Shown: one piece after another, positions 41,201 through 50,403 of the stretch | How positions within the stretch are numbered: the stretch's first letter is position 1 | Layout of the letters: each line of letters opens with the position of its first letter | Assembly (NCBI GenBank): GCA_032718475.1 | Contig: JAUCBJ010008077.1 | Coordinates: 62,001-126,000, forward strand | DNA: 64,000 bases | From: Nemertoderma westbladi | Lineage: Eukaryota > Xenacoelomorpha > Nemertodermatida > Nemertodermatidae | Direction: 5' to 3' | The notes under the pieces: model-generated | Seen by the model: only the letters and a program-made list of their open reading frames with translations | Database searches by the model: none | Told to the model about the DNA's origin: nothing | Program-made: the position numbers and the translations under genes

Positions 41201-44200
41201 ATGACCTTCGGATTTTTCGGTAGGCTCGCAAGCCTTCCAAAATCCTCGTTCATCGAGTCATCCACGGCAACAAACCTTTGGTCTTCAGTAGTCAATACAA
41301 CCTGGTCTACTGCAAGTAGTTGTAAGTCAGAGGTCCGTATGGTCGTGTCCAGATCGGTTACGTCAGTATCGGTGGCGTCTGCGTTAGCGACGCAAGTCTG
41401 TCGTAGTGCCGTCCGTACAATTGGACCACGGGAGTGTGAAGGAGAATTATCTATCGTGTTAGTCAATAAAGTACACGTACTCAAAACGTCGTCCTCCTGG
41501 TCACTTACCTCTAGTGAACGTATTGGTGCTCTAGTATACCAACCTATGGGAGTTCTACATGCGTAGGGGTTGCCCGCTGTAATAACAGATGGGCGTGTCT
41601 CCCATACCTGATGTAAGTTAAACTGGTCTGTCCCAATTAACATCGCAATGGAACGATAATTAACAGAACATTCCGGTATTCCAAGGTGTCGGAAATACTT
41701 ACGATCTTCCGGTGATTGCTCTGGCACAGGGCCGAGCAAGTTACTAAAGTCCTTCGTAGCTGCAAAGGTCAAATTTCTTACCGGAAGTAATGAGCGCTCC
41801 TCCTTGCTGTGTTCCTCTTTGGAAAGAAGAGTGTCTAAGGTTAATTTTACTCTTGTCATAGGGATCGCTCTCTTACCATGCATGCTGCTTACAGTATACT
41901 GAGCAGTCTTACCTTGACTCATGTCCGTAACTACGTCGGCTACTTGTTCGTCGACATAACTATGCGATGACGCAGAGTCTAAGATGGCGTATATACGCTT
42001 GCTCCCTCGGGTTCCGGTAATCTTTATAGGAATCACGCTAAACCCTTTCAATTGGTTCTGTGTGAGGAGCGTTATCGATGGCTGTTCCTCACCTGCATGC
42101 ACGTAGAAAGTGTCGTCTTCCTCCTCGTCCTCGTCCGATGATCCTGACTGATCCATACAGTCGGTATAAAAGGTACGGATCTCGCGCGGCGCACGCTCCT
42201 TATAAAGCGCGTCGCATCTAGCCGCTTTATCTGGATGCTCTCGTCGAAAGCGTCTGGTCGGAGTATGACTGGTTGTGTGAAGCAACGCGTCATGGTTACG
42301 TCCACACAGAGAACATGTATCGTCGCTCGGGCAATCCTTCCGGACGTGTCCTGGCTTCATACATCTCCAACAGGAATCTAGAGATCGGATTTGGAGTCTC
42401 CTCTCCTCGATCCCTAACTCTTTAAAAGCGCGACATCCACATAGTTTATGTTCGCTATGGTTTCTGCCGTTCCGCTCGCAGTATGAGCATCCCACAAAGT
42501 CCGCCGGCAACTGTTGTCGTGGCTGCGTGGTGCCGATAGGCGTCAGAACTTTAGAAGTCTCAGTAGGGGTGGCGTAAGTAACGGCTTTCGCGTTCGTCGG
42601 AAATGGTTTAGTCCGATTCGGCGCAGAAACAGCTATCCCTTCCGCCGCGATATGGTGATCGGTATAGTTCGATCGAGTCTCGATCACGGCCTCCCGTGAA
42701 ATAAGTTGATAGACATCGGTGAGTTTTAATAACCCTCCGGCCTCTTCGCGCTGGTACTCGATGCGTCGCCATTCTCGTCGTAGTCGATGGTGAAGTCGAC
42801 CGATTATTCGAATGAGAACCGTCGGTGCGTTAGCGTACTCGAGTTGTCCAATGGACCGTAAAGTCCCTATAGCGTTCTTTATTTCGTCCGCGAGTCGTAA
42901 AAGGTCGATCGGTCTCGAAATGTTGCCTCCTCTGCAGAGGTCTTCATTGATGGATTTAGCCATGGCGACATTACCGCCGTAAATCGAATACAAACGGTCG
43001 TACGCCAATTCAAAGGCATCGGGAACTCCAATAAAGGTTTCCACTAATCGTTTCGGCTCACCAGACAGGACTTGGAGCAAGTAATTAAACTTCTCCGTCG
43101 AGGTGAAAGCACACTTAGCGATCTGGGACTCTACGTAGTCTACCAGTGTGCGCCAGTGTTTCGCGTTGCCAGAGAACTTCGGCGGTTGCTGTGCCGGTAA
43201 TCCGTGTCTAGCCGCGAATTTCGCAATCTCGCTAACCAAATCCAACTGTCCGCGTCCCTGTTCGGTGGCGTCGTCCAGTCGCTCCCTTCCGCGCGTTGTT
43301 CGTCGGTAGGAATTATTAACGGGATCTTCTTCTCGATGTGTCGGAGTCCATCTAGTCTCCTGTTCTCTCCTCGGTGGTCGATGTTGTCTAGGTTGTTCCA
43401 ACTCCACGCTGGTTCGTGATCGATCCGACGGTTGCGCTTCGAGTCGCTCTTCTATCTGAGCTAGTCGGTCCGCTACAGGTTGCATTATTTCGGCGAGTCT
43501 GTTGGTGCTGATCGCTTCCGCTGGTTGCAACGTGGGTTTCTGTTGGGGTGTTTCTCGAGGTGGATTGTCGATGTAGGGATTCGTCGACCTCTCCTCTCGT
43601 TTGTAATCTTCCGCCGCTCCAGTACGGAATATTTCCCGTTCCGTCGACTCCGAGTCGCTAGATGAGTCGCTGTCGTCCGGATAAGGTGGCTGGCGGGTTC
43701 GTGTCCGGCGTATTATTCTCGGTTTCGTCCGTTGTGGTCTGGAATCTACGGCTCTCCGTTGTTCGGTAGGCTCGCAAGCCTTCCACGAAGTCGTAGGTCT
43801 CGCTATACGTTGTCCGATCCCGTGGGTACTACCCACATCCATCCTCCTCCGTAGTTCGGTAGGCTCGCAAGCCTTCCACGAAGTCGTAGGTTGCGTCGAA
43901 CATTGTGTCAACGGTCGAGTGAAATAGTCGGGTTTCGTAGTCGGTCTGTAAATAACTGGATTTGCACAGCACGTCACAGGTTTAACTTGTAATGGTTTAC
44001 TCACCTGTTTAATGGTCATAAACGCAGGTTCCTCTCTTCCTACAAGTAGACTACGACTTACTGTAGGTGGACTAGTTATGTTACCTGCTAAAATTGGCGA
44101 TGAAGTCGCCCTAGGTTGCGGTATTTCCGTCACAACAAACCTGTTGCCTTGCGTCGAACGCATAGGCGTTATTTCCTTAGGTTTCGTAACGAAGACCGGT

Positions 44201-45684
44201 TTTATCGGAGTCGTGGGTTTGAGCACAGGAATAACTTGGGGAAAACGTTTACAGTAATCCTCGACGAACTCCTCTCCTCGATCTATCGCTCCCACACTTC
44301 CTTCCTCGATCCGCTTCTGTATTCCGCGATATCGAGCTTCCATACGATCCAGGGCAGACAAGTCGTGTCCAGTTCGCGATCTTATAGATCTATCTCTCGC
44401 GTCGAGTTCGAGGTCCGCTTGCGCGTTCGCTGTCTCGCGCGATCTACGATTCAATTCGAACTGTAGTTGCATCTCCCTTTCGCGTCGATCCGCTACTTGT
44501 TGTTGTGCCGCTAACTCCGCTTCCTGTATAGCTAATCGTGCGTTTATTTGTCGTGCCTCCAACTTAGCACGAGCGTCGGACGCTGCCTTCTTCCGTGCTA
44601 ACTCAGCTGCGTTTACCGCCGCAACTCGTACTAGCTCGTCGGCTGCCGCCGCCGCGGCTGCTTCTTGCGCCAAGTTTTCCTCCAATCTGCGCATTTCCGA
44701 AGCTTCGAATTCGGCTTGCGCCTTGAGTTGCGCAATTCTTGCCTCGTCCTCTCTATGTTGTTTCTCTCCTTCGATGGCGATCTGTGCCATCTGGTGTTGC
44801 GCTTCTTCCTCGGTGACTTGTTGTCGGCGTGCAACCTCCTGTTGTTGTCGAGTAATTCCAGACGCTGTTCTACTAACGTCGCCAACGTTGCCAACGTCGC
44901 TCCGTACGCTAACGAACGATCTATCCAGTGGTGGATGTTGGTAGGCTCGCGAGCCTTCCGTAGTGAGAATTTCCGTCGTCCCTCGCGGTTCGACTTCCGG
45001 TTCGTCGATCGGTACGCCGCATCTACGAAGAAAATTGGTCAGCGTTTCCAACCTTCCGTCCAGGCAGTAGAGTTCTTCTTCCTCTTCGGGTTGTAACAAC
45101 GCGTCCGAAACTGACTCACCTAACAGTTGGTCAAACTGCTCCTGTTGAGCCAATCTTATTACTGACTTAAACTGGATAATGCTTTCTTTCGCACTTACTA
45201 ATTTATCTACTATCTTTACCTGAGTAAAGTTGTCGCCACGCAACTCTGCAAGTTCGTGTAAACCTTTAAGTTTATCTACGGAGGCATGTACCCTACTTTC
45301 TATCCTTACCTGTAAGGTGTAGAACTCGTATCTCGACATCGGGGCGGTTAACTCGCGTAAAACGCGAAAACCTTCTCCGAGGTTCCGAGTAATCTGGGCC
45401 ATGTGTCCTCCTATACTCCTAATAACGTTCTCCTGGCTTCCAGTCGAACTTACCATGTCCGGTTCCCGCGATCTAGTCTGCGGGACGGTAAGGAAATCTT
45501 CGATTCTGCCGTCGCCACGCGTTGCGGCTTCCGGTATTTCCGTTCGGGGTACCGGCGACGCAAGCGGTGTGACATCGGTGGAATCTCGGGTTCTCCTTCT
45601 CGGTTCGTCTACTGTCGATCTGTCCGGGTCGCACGAGTCATAGTCGGTAGGTGGGTATCTCGTCGAATGGGGTGTGTCACTCAT
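38218..45684 (-). CDS. gag-pol: BEL/Pao gag-protease-RT-RNase H polyprotein of element A
   Basis: 2,488 codons from ATG at 45684. Residues 1-800: long unusual gag N-terminus with an Ala/Glu/Arg coiled coil (~290-490) and Pro/Thr-rich segments. About 830-1000: BEL gag capsid-like domain (PKFSGNAKHWRTLVDYVESQ; YDRLYSIYGGN). About 1090-1135: knuckles CWRCMKPGHVRKDC and CSLCGRNHD. About 1230: protease AILDSASSHSYVDE, with DSA for the usual DSG. About 1680-1900: RT, with FTCDVEAMFHQV and the catalytic YVDD in DFYVDDGLKS (~1820). About 2000-2180: RNase H (FSDASKDGLGVTLYL; YWTDATLVLWYIN; LNPADIASRG). About 2206-2341: tandem SPD repeats. It ends at a TGA in frame with integrase. It is remarkably free of frameshifts, so young or recently constrained. 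Seven palindromic repeats of the eight lie in A's coding units, six of them here. Confidence 0.93.
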   Translation of the reverse strand: MSDTPHSTRYPPTDYDSCDPDRSTVDEPRRRTRDSTDVTPLASPVPRTEIPEAATRGDGRIEDFLTVPQTRSREPDMVSSTGSQENVIRSIGGHMAQITRNLGEGFRVLRELTAPMSRYEFYTLQVRIESRVHASVDKLKGLHELAELRGDNFTQVKIVDKLVSAKESIIQFKSVIRLAQQEQFDQLLGESVSDALLQPEEEEELYCLDGRLETLTNFLRRCGVPIDEPEVEPRGTTEILTTEGSRAYQHPPLDRSFVSVRSDVGNVGDVSRTASGITRQQQEVARRQQVTEEEAQHQMAQIAIEGEKQHREDEARIAQLKAQAEFEASEMRRLEENLAQEAAAAAAADELVRVAAVNAAELARKKAASDARAKLEARQINARLAIQEAELAAQQQVADRREREMQLQFELNRRSRETANAQADLELDARDRSIRSRTGHDLSALDRMEARYRGIQKRIEEGSVGAIDRGEEFVEDYCKRFPQVIPVLKPTTPIKPVFVTKPKEITPMRSTQGNRFVVTEIPQPRATSSPILAGNITSPPTVSRSLLVGREEPAFMTIKQVSKPLQVKPVTCCANPVIYRPTTKPDYFTRPLTQCSTQPTTSWKACEPTELRRRMDVGSTHGIGQRIARPTTSWKACEPTEQRRAVDSRPQRTKPRIIRRTRTRQPPYPDDSDSSSDSESTEREIFRTGAAEDYKREERSTNPYIDNPPRETPQQKPTLQPAEAISTNRLAEIMQPVADRLAQIEERLEAQPSDRSRTSVELEQPRQHRPPRREQETRWTPTHREEDPVNNSYRRTTRGRERLDDATEQGRGQLDLVSEIAKFAARHGLPAQQPPKFSGNAKHWRTLVDYVESQIAKCAFTSTEKFNYLLQVLSGEPKRLVETFIGVPDAFELAYDRLYSIYGGNVAMAKSINEDLCRGGNISRPIDLLRLADEIKNAIGTLRSIGQLEYANAPTVLIRIIGRLHHRLRREWRRIEYQREEAGGLLKLTDVYQLISREAVIETRSNYTDHHIAAEGIAVSAPNRTKPFPTNAKAVTYATPTETSKVLTPIGTTQPRQQLPADFVGCSYCERNGRNHSEHKLCGCRAFKELGIEERRLQIRSLDSCWRCMKPGHVRKDCPSDDTCSLCGRNHDALLHTTSHTPTRRFRREHPDKAARCDALYKERAPREIRTFYTDCMDQSGSSDEDEEEDDTFYVHAGEEQPSITLLTQNQLKGFSVIPIKITGTRGSKRIYAILDSASSHSYVDEQVADVVTDMSQGKTAQYTVSSMHGKRAIPMTRVKLTLDTLLSKEEHSKEERSLLPVRNLTFAATKDFSNLLGPVPEQSPEDRKYFRHLGIPECSVNYRSIAMLIGTDQFNLHQVWETRPSVITAGNPYACRTPIGWYTRAPIRSLEVSDQEDDVLSTCTLLTNTIDNSPSHSRGPIVRTALRQTCVANADATDTDVTDLDTTIRTSDLQLLAVDQVVLTTEDQRFVAVDDSMNEDFGRLASLPKNPKVIDPTHQASTPVVDLGRLASLPTDQEVVKPPHDDSTPTSDTGRLASLPDTLTLATAADEDVDEDHGAVQAALERLLTERTIQWLEQDSAEPGSYETAMSEQEKRSKNIMRDTIRQTANGHYEVGMLWRNGQPKLVNNYPLALRRLRSIRQRLLRDETAHMQYNAQLQTYLQKGYAIRMLNPEVTTDQTYYLPHHFVRHPDKPGKVRVVNDCAALYQGMSMNSELMDGPNMNNYLMGVLMRFRQRKVAFTCDVEAMFHQVKALERDRDSLRFLWYPDGNLQLLPETYQMQVRVFGARDSPNCTMYALKQTALDRRDQFDPEVVRTVERDFYVDDGLKSCDTFERATTVAHQLQDCLAEGGFHLTKFASNEPELVNSFDPMDRSGGDLDLDLEPLPTTKVLGLSWDPNTDIFRVCVRSNDQTRPLTKRTCLSTMSRLYDPLCFISPVILHARIILRSIWQAGLEWDDPIPEKLAERWRDWEAQLMFLRDYTIPRVYFPLQTTFPADLELHSFSDASKDGLGVTLYLRRQVTSDSYDVSLVTSRARTMPLKYMTVPRGELQAGTISTDIVSLVQRELEANLKVTYWTDATLVLWYINNETFEFKTFVSNRRAEILDRSLKQDWRHCPGKLNPADIASRGMQPLDFCKLDNKSFWFRGPDFLQQPSDEWPPLFDATTNTIPEGAEIKLDKVVKSKAKANAKVKRKKGRTKSDDLDARPDITPDVSPDIRPDACTNPSPDVPREISPDVSPDCSPDYSPDYSPEETPDCSPDCSPGCLMELSTECLPDVSPDFPPDISTDCPPDFRPDFEPDFLTEVTLDRLWDRRQDISLDVPRYVSPDVSPDCSPDASPDCLLNTPLEDPLERTFRDSPNLTSLDDRGVATGITLRSKKVLDLPTGKRVTKVRKLTGSQEHTDTVELKPLLPVDTLGADGKGKTVEIDVLGDSDKPTGRPVGLPSPDKYPHYDYTLPDDVTNTYVDRIVNLTRSWTDACRKLAWLKRL
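38662..39068 (-). repeat. coding minisatellite, (x)SPD repeats
   Basis: About 135 residues built from 4- to 8-residue units such as DVSPDCSPDYSPDYSPEETP. At DNA level it is a degenerate TCTGGTGAA array with a 12-bp basic period. It lies between RNase H and integrase, where BEL elements normally have only a short linker. Confidence 0.9.
41063..41238 (-). repeat. palindromic repeat, copies 3-5 (coding, frame GRLASLP)
   Basis: Copies at 41063-41082, 41141-41160 and 41219-41238, each GGTAGGCTCGCAAGCCTTCC, spaced exactly 78 bp. They form a tandem block translated as GRLASLP three times, between protease and RT. Confidence 0.95.
43765..43877 (-). repeat. palindromic repeat, copies 6-7 (coding, frame WKACEPT)
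   Basis: Copies at 43765-43784 and 43858-43877. Here the same 20 bp is read in the second frame as part of TTSWKACEPTE. They lie in a larger 93-bp duplicated unit. Confidence 0.95.
44940..44959 (-). repeat. palindromic repeat, copy 8 (coding, frame EGSRAYQ)
   Basis: GGTAGGCTCGCGAGCCTTCC read in the third frame as TEGSRAYQH in the gag N-terminus. Confidence 0.95.
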
Positions 45685-48384
45685 GTCTTATTATATACGT
45701 CAAGTACGGGTAATAAAATGTCAAAGTGTCTGAATGTTGAAGTGTCAAACTTACCTTGGTATATATAGTATCTATATACCCTAACCGGTACAAATAAATC
45801 AACAAGTCAGAATGTCGAAATGTCAAAATGTCGAAATGTACAAATGTCAAACTTACCTTGATATATATATATATCATATATATACCCTAACCGGTACAAA
45901 TAAAACTAACAAGGTATATAATAAAATAAGTAGTAATCTAGCCTACCGGCTAAATTTGTACGAATAAGTGAGATAACGATATACGTTAACAAAATATAGA
46001 TCAACAAGTACAAACAATAGGCTAAACAGCAACGTCTAACGGGAAAATAAGTACCAACAACACTACTAATAGACAGTGAAACCCACAAATTTTGAGTACT
46101 ACTGTGCTTTCTTAAGTTTGAATGACGCGAGTCGTAAAACTTACGTTCCTTTGATCTTCCAGTCGTACAAATTCCCAAATACAAACCGGACGTGGGTCTT
46201 TCCGTTTTTCGGCGGCGCGGATGAATTTATTGTCTCCCAAACTTTGCGAAAAGCGGTCTAATCCTCGAAGCGGTCCAGAAATGAGTCCTTGAGTCCTGAA
46301 AAGGTCGAAGGTGAGAGTTTTACTTCTACGCTTACGAAAAATCTTCCTAGGTACCGATACAAATTGGTCTTTAAACCTTATGTACCTTTTCAAGTACCGA
46401 AAAGTAACACCGCACACACACGGCATAAAACAAAGTGCTACAAACTAACTGTTAGCTAGTCAAATATTAAATACGAAAGTACTAGCTACCCTAAAAGCCT
46501 ACTGAAGCAGGGGACGTTCTAAATTACTAAATTTACTAACCTTAAATTTTAAATATCTCCTACTTACAATAGCTAACAGATCTAAACTATACTATACACT
46601 AATTTATATAGTACTTCCTACTGTAAGGGTCCAGTAGTATACCGCTTACCAGATCCTAGTAACGATGTATCTTACTATGAGACTCTAGTAATGTATACGG
46701 GCTCGTACAGTATCTGACAACAAATCCCAGTCCAGGATATCTAAACAAACAGATACAATACACAAACGACTACTGGCGAGGAACAGAGCCTAGTATCTAT
46801 TCTATGTACGTGAGCGGGTCTAATGCCTACGTACTAGACAAAAGGATACCTGTCCTCTAACCGGTGAGGCAGATGTACAGTTACAGTAACAGACCAAACT
46901 CACGGGAAAACAATCCCCGCGCAGCGAATCCTAACTATCACTGACAGTCCTAAATACAGTAACTTGCCGCGGTGTGATTTATATGGTTTATATACGAACT
47001 AGGTGGTTAACAGACCTAGTGTAACAATGCTGATTACCCCTGTCTAAATCAGCCTAAAAGTCGTGCCTAAATGTAACGATAACTGATCCCCCTGTACGAA
47101 ATCAGTCTAAAGGGTCAAGCCTAAATGTAACAATACTGCTGGACAGAAAACAACAGTTTAATAATGAAGGTGAAATACTCCTTATTGCCGCAACTAAATC
47201 AGATCCTAATTTTACAAATACAGATAATTTCTGCCTAAAATAATGTATAGTGCGCTATAGCTAGTAGAACTCTAAGGGCAATATATTTTAGGGCGTGTGT
47301 GTGTGGGTGTGTTACAAATAAAACAATTTCGTGTATTTCTTTTTACTAGGTTTTAGTGATTTTCTGACCGAAATAATACCGTGCGCTAGCTACTAAAATA
47401 AACTAGTCGCGTTTTGTAGAACTTTATACTCACAAGTGACGTCAAAGCTCTCTCCTTCCTATCCACAACCCAATGGGCAACCACAGTGTTAGTAACTACA
47501 CCCGTGATCGGCACTAATACCAGATTCTGGTTGTAAGATAAGGAATAGGGGTTAATTGCTACCGTACGTTAGCTGATCTGGTATACTAATTTAATTCTAG
47601 AACTTTGTTGCTGCGGTAGTTAGCAGCAATACCTATCAGTACGTGGCAAGGCGCGGTAGGATATTAATAAACCTCCCTAGGCCAAGCAGTGTGCCGGTAG
47701 CAGAAATGCTCCTTTCCTGATCAAATAGCTAACTCCAGACAGGGGGGGGGGGGGGTACTAATGTACGTTCTACAAAGCGAACCGGTACCAAACAGTCAGT
47801 GCTACGAATCACTAAATTATGGAACATATGCTGTCCGTACCTAATATGTACTCGCGTACTGACGAATGGCAATAGTTCGCACCTGTAGGAAGTACAGGTT
47901 AACCCAGGGGTTCGTAGGACTGACAAAGGGGGGGGTGTTTCTGTCTGAATATAATTATTTGATCCTAAATTTGCGGCGTCCAGTACGGCATCACGCTTAC
48001 CCTGATCTATAGGTCTTACGGCGGGCAAGGGCGTCGAACAAAGTCTTACCTTCTCACAAAGCGGGCGCTGCATGGCAAGTGGAGCATTTCGAAGGGCAAA
48101 GGGGGTGCGCGGTCGATCCAATGTGGGCGCTAGCGTGTTGTGGACATCTTTTCCCTGCGTTGCTTACGGCCTAACGGTCTAGGCTGCCTTCTCCCTGATG
48201 TTTGGCTGTCCCAAAGTTGGACCAAAAGAAAACATGTTCAGGAATTTGCAGTATATTTACAGTTTTACAAAGGATTTATCAAATAAAGTTTCAACAAGAA
48301 ACCGAAATAAACTAATAACAATTTAGAATAACGTTATAAGGAGAATTTACAAGCGAGATAACCGAAGGCAAACCGGCCTTTTTA
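45685..48384. other. noncoding region upstream of element A gag
   Basis: No gene supported. 45735-45905 holds two copies of a ~100-bp unit ending in ACCCTAACCGGTACAAATAAA. 47020-47160 has a short tandem unit with CCTAAATGTAACRATA. G14 lies at 47742-47755. This should contain element A's 5' untranslated region and LTR, but no LTR pair could be recognised. Minus-strand ORFs at 46112-46426 and 47729-48121 show no domain. Confidence 0.5.
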
Positions 48385-48748
48385 TACTAAATATCGCACA
48401 TGGAAACTAAACAGAATTTTCCACAGCTTCACATTTGAGCAATAAAGTGCTTCGTGCCCTATGATTGGCCCAGCTCATCGTTCAACGCAGTCCGGCCCTT
48501 ACACTAATCTGGGACATGGAATCCTAACAGAATTTTCCACTGCCTCACATTTGAGCAATAAGATAATTTATGCCCTATGATTGGCCTGGCTCATCATTCG
48601 CTACGTTGTACGCTTCTCATTGGCCTACCAATTAGCACCAAACGAAAATAAATGGCCCCAAAATACAAATTTCCCGACTGGGATTCGAACTCGTAACCTA
48701 TGTAATGTAACCAACGCCTTAACCATCTGACCACTACGCCACGAGAGT
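48385..48748 (-). mobile_element. tRNA-headed SINE-like sequence
   Basis: On the minus strand a tRNA-like head (about 48748-48672) has a good A box TGGCGTAGTGG (48731-48741) and B box GTTCGAATCCC (48680-48690) at tRNA-like spacing. The T-stem pairs poorly, so it is not a functional tRNA. The body downstream contains two ~105-bp copies (around 48500-48600 and 48385-48485) sharing CAATCATAGGGCA, TTATTGCTCAAATGTGA and TGGAAAATTCTGTT. A pol III promoter followed by an unrelated body is the SINE plan. Confidence 0.6.
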
Positions 48749-48989
48749 ACCTAAGGGTTTTATGTGTACAAATATGAATAGGCATATTACATTACTAGCT
48801 AGGGAAGTACCGGGACTTTAATCACCATCTTCGATACCCGCCTTCCGCTTACCATCAATATTCTGTTGTCAATTCCGTGTATCATTTATTCATTTATACT
48901 ATTATACCCGAAGGACTATATACAACGATCAACAAACTCTTTCACCTTTCACACACGGCGGGGACGCGTAGATTAAAAACCGGATAAAC

Positions 48990-49010
48990 CGGGATCCTCC
49001 CTGGATCCCG
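48990..49010. repeat. short perfect hairpin upstream of element B gag
   Basis: CGGGATCC-TCCCT-GGATCCCG: 8-bp stem, 5-base loop, 111 bp before the gag ATG. Next to it, 49014-49093 is two copies of a ~40-bp unit (GTGATTAAA...CTGCTRCCCTA). A role in packaging or priming is possible but unproven. Confidence 0.7.
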
Positions 49011-49120
49011 TGACAGTGATTAAATCGGAGCTGCTACCCTAGTTAACTACCAGAGTGATTAAAACCAACTGCTGCCCTAAGCTAGATACCAACAACACAA
49101 ACTGACTGCCAGATATAAAG

Positions 49121-50403
49121 ATGAGTCGAACAGGAGAGACGACACCGCCGCGGACCCCGGACGGCGATCTAACGATCCGCGAGGCCGCGACTAGACGGTA
49201 TAGACCCGCGACGCCGGACCCATCAGTAACGGGCGATCCGGCAATTCAGGATGAGGGGGGCCGTCTACAACCGGAGAGCGAGTTGGGAGAAAGGAGAGAC
49301 AAGTCGGGAGAAGATAAAGACGAGTCGACGCGGAGCGGGGGTCGACGCACCGATGTCGCCGGCCAGCCACAGGCCGAGGGCGACGGACGGTCCACCGGAA
49401 CGGCGACGGTGGAGCCGACGGTACGACGCCGGACCCGGAGAGACGGAGGAGATGTCGGCGAGGAGAACGTCGGGGTCAGCGATCGACTTTGACGGGCCTA
49501 CAACGCGGCCCGGAAGATACTTAAAGAGGTCAAAGGAGGGGCGAAGATAGATGAGGTAAAGCTAAGAAAGAGAGTAGGTGAGTCGAACGAACATTTCAAC
49601 TATTTAATGCGCTTTGGGCAGAAAGAACTAGCCGAGGACAGAGCGAGGGGGGTTGCCAGCCAACTGTCTGATCTATGGAAGTGTATGGGTATGTGGGCTA
49701 GTGTAGTGTACATAGGGCCATACTCAGTCAATGCCCGGGGAGTAAAATTAGTGGGTTGGAGGAGACCGCAGGAGGGCGAATCCGAGGTTAACCCCGAGGA
49801 TTTGGTCTCGTTGGTCGGAGAAAGTTCAGGGAAAAGGGGGAAGGTCAGTAGGATGGGAAGGCGGAGGGAATCCGTCGTAACCGAAAAGTCTGCTACATCC
49901 TCCGCAAAAGGAAGACGTGTGGCGGAAATAAATCTGGCGTGCGAACTCTATCTAGCAGCACAAAGTCAGAGGGAATACGAGAGACGGTTAGAGGAAGAGA
50001 GCGCGCTGTTAGAAAAGGAGAAAGAACTAATTATAGAAAATAGAGAGAAAGCTGAGAAGGTCGCGAGAAGCTTTAGGGAGCGCGAGGCGAGAGAGCAAAG
50101 TGAGCGTAAGGAGTGTGAAGCGAGAGAGACAGAGTTAATGAAACAGAATTTGCAAGAGGATACAGAGAGAGAGAGAACGGGAAAGCGTGTGCGGGATGGT
50201 ATACAGGCCCAGATAAGCGGACTTATTGAGTATCAAACCAGAAAGAAGCGCATATTGGAACTGGCGCAGATGGGGTTGTCAGAGAGTGACGCTGGCTCGA
50301 GTGCTCTTGAGGGGCCAAGGGTCGTGGAAACATTTATTAGTAACCCACTTACAAGGACCGCACGACAGACCCGAGGACGAGTCGGGAGTCAAGATGGAAA
50401 GAT
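49121..50403 (+). pseudogene. gag: element B gag N-terminus, copy 1
   Basis: ATG at 49121 (MSRTGETTPPRTPDGDL). The frame meets a TGA at 49490-49492, exactly where copy 2 has CGA (SDRL-R-RAYNA), and continues beyond as RAYNAARKILKEVKGGAKID and VVYIGPYSVNARGVKLVGW, then a Glu/Arg-rich coiled coil. It ends where the second copy of the same ~1.13-kb unit begins. Predicted role: structural gag N-terminus. Confidence 0.65.

Larger units (their letters stand above)
29227..45684 (-). mobile_element. BEL/Pao-type retroelement A with extra exonuclease/zinc-knuckle unit
   Basis: Read on the minus strand: gag, protease, RT, RNase H (38218-45684), integrase (36787-38217), a ~730-bp spacer, a second unit with an exonuclease-like domain (34470-36052), then a foreign BEL/Pao fragment (32296-34470) and 1.6 kb of noncoding DNA, and finally a zinc-knuckle gene (29227-30676). 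Element B repeats this order without the foreign fragment, which supports treating the outer parts as one element. LTRs were not identified, so the true ends are unknown. The 8 palindromic repeats lie inside this element only. Confidence 0.65.

Noticed and set aside
41063-41238. GRLASLP as a conserved protein motif
   Set aside because: The same DNA is read in two other frames elsewhere and is also noncoding once, so protein-level selection cannot explain it.
38342-45768. Plus-strand ORFs opposite element A's polyprotein
   Set aside because: All lie antisense to a long domain-bearing frame and show no motifs of their own.
48117-48131. CCAATGTGGGCGCTA as a minus-strand primer-binding site of element A
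   Set aside because: Its complement resembles a tRNA-complement start only loosely, and no LTR pair could be matched next to it.
48672-48748. Functional tRNA gene
   Set aside because: A and B boxes are good but the T-stem does not pair and acceptor ends do not match; better explained as a SINE head.
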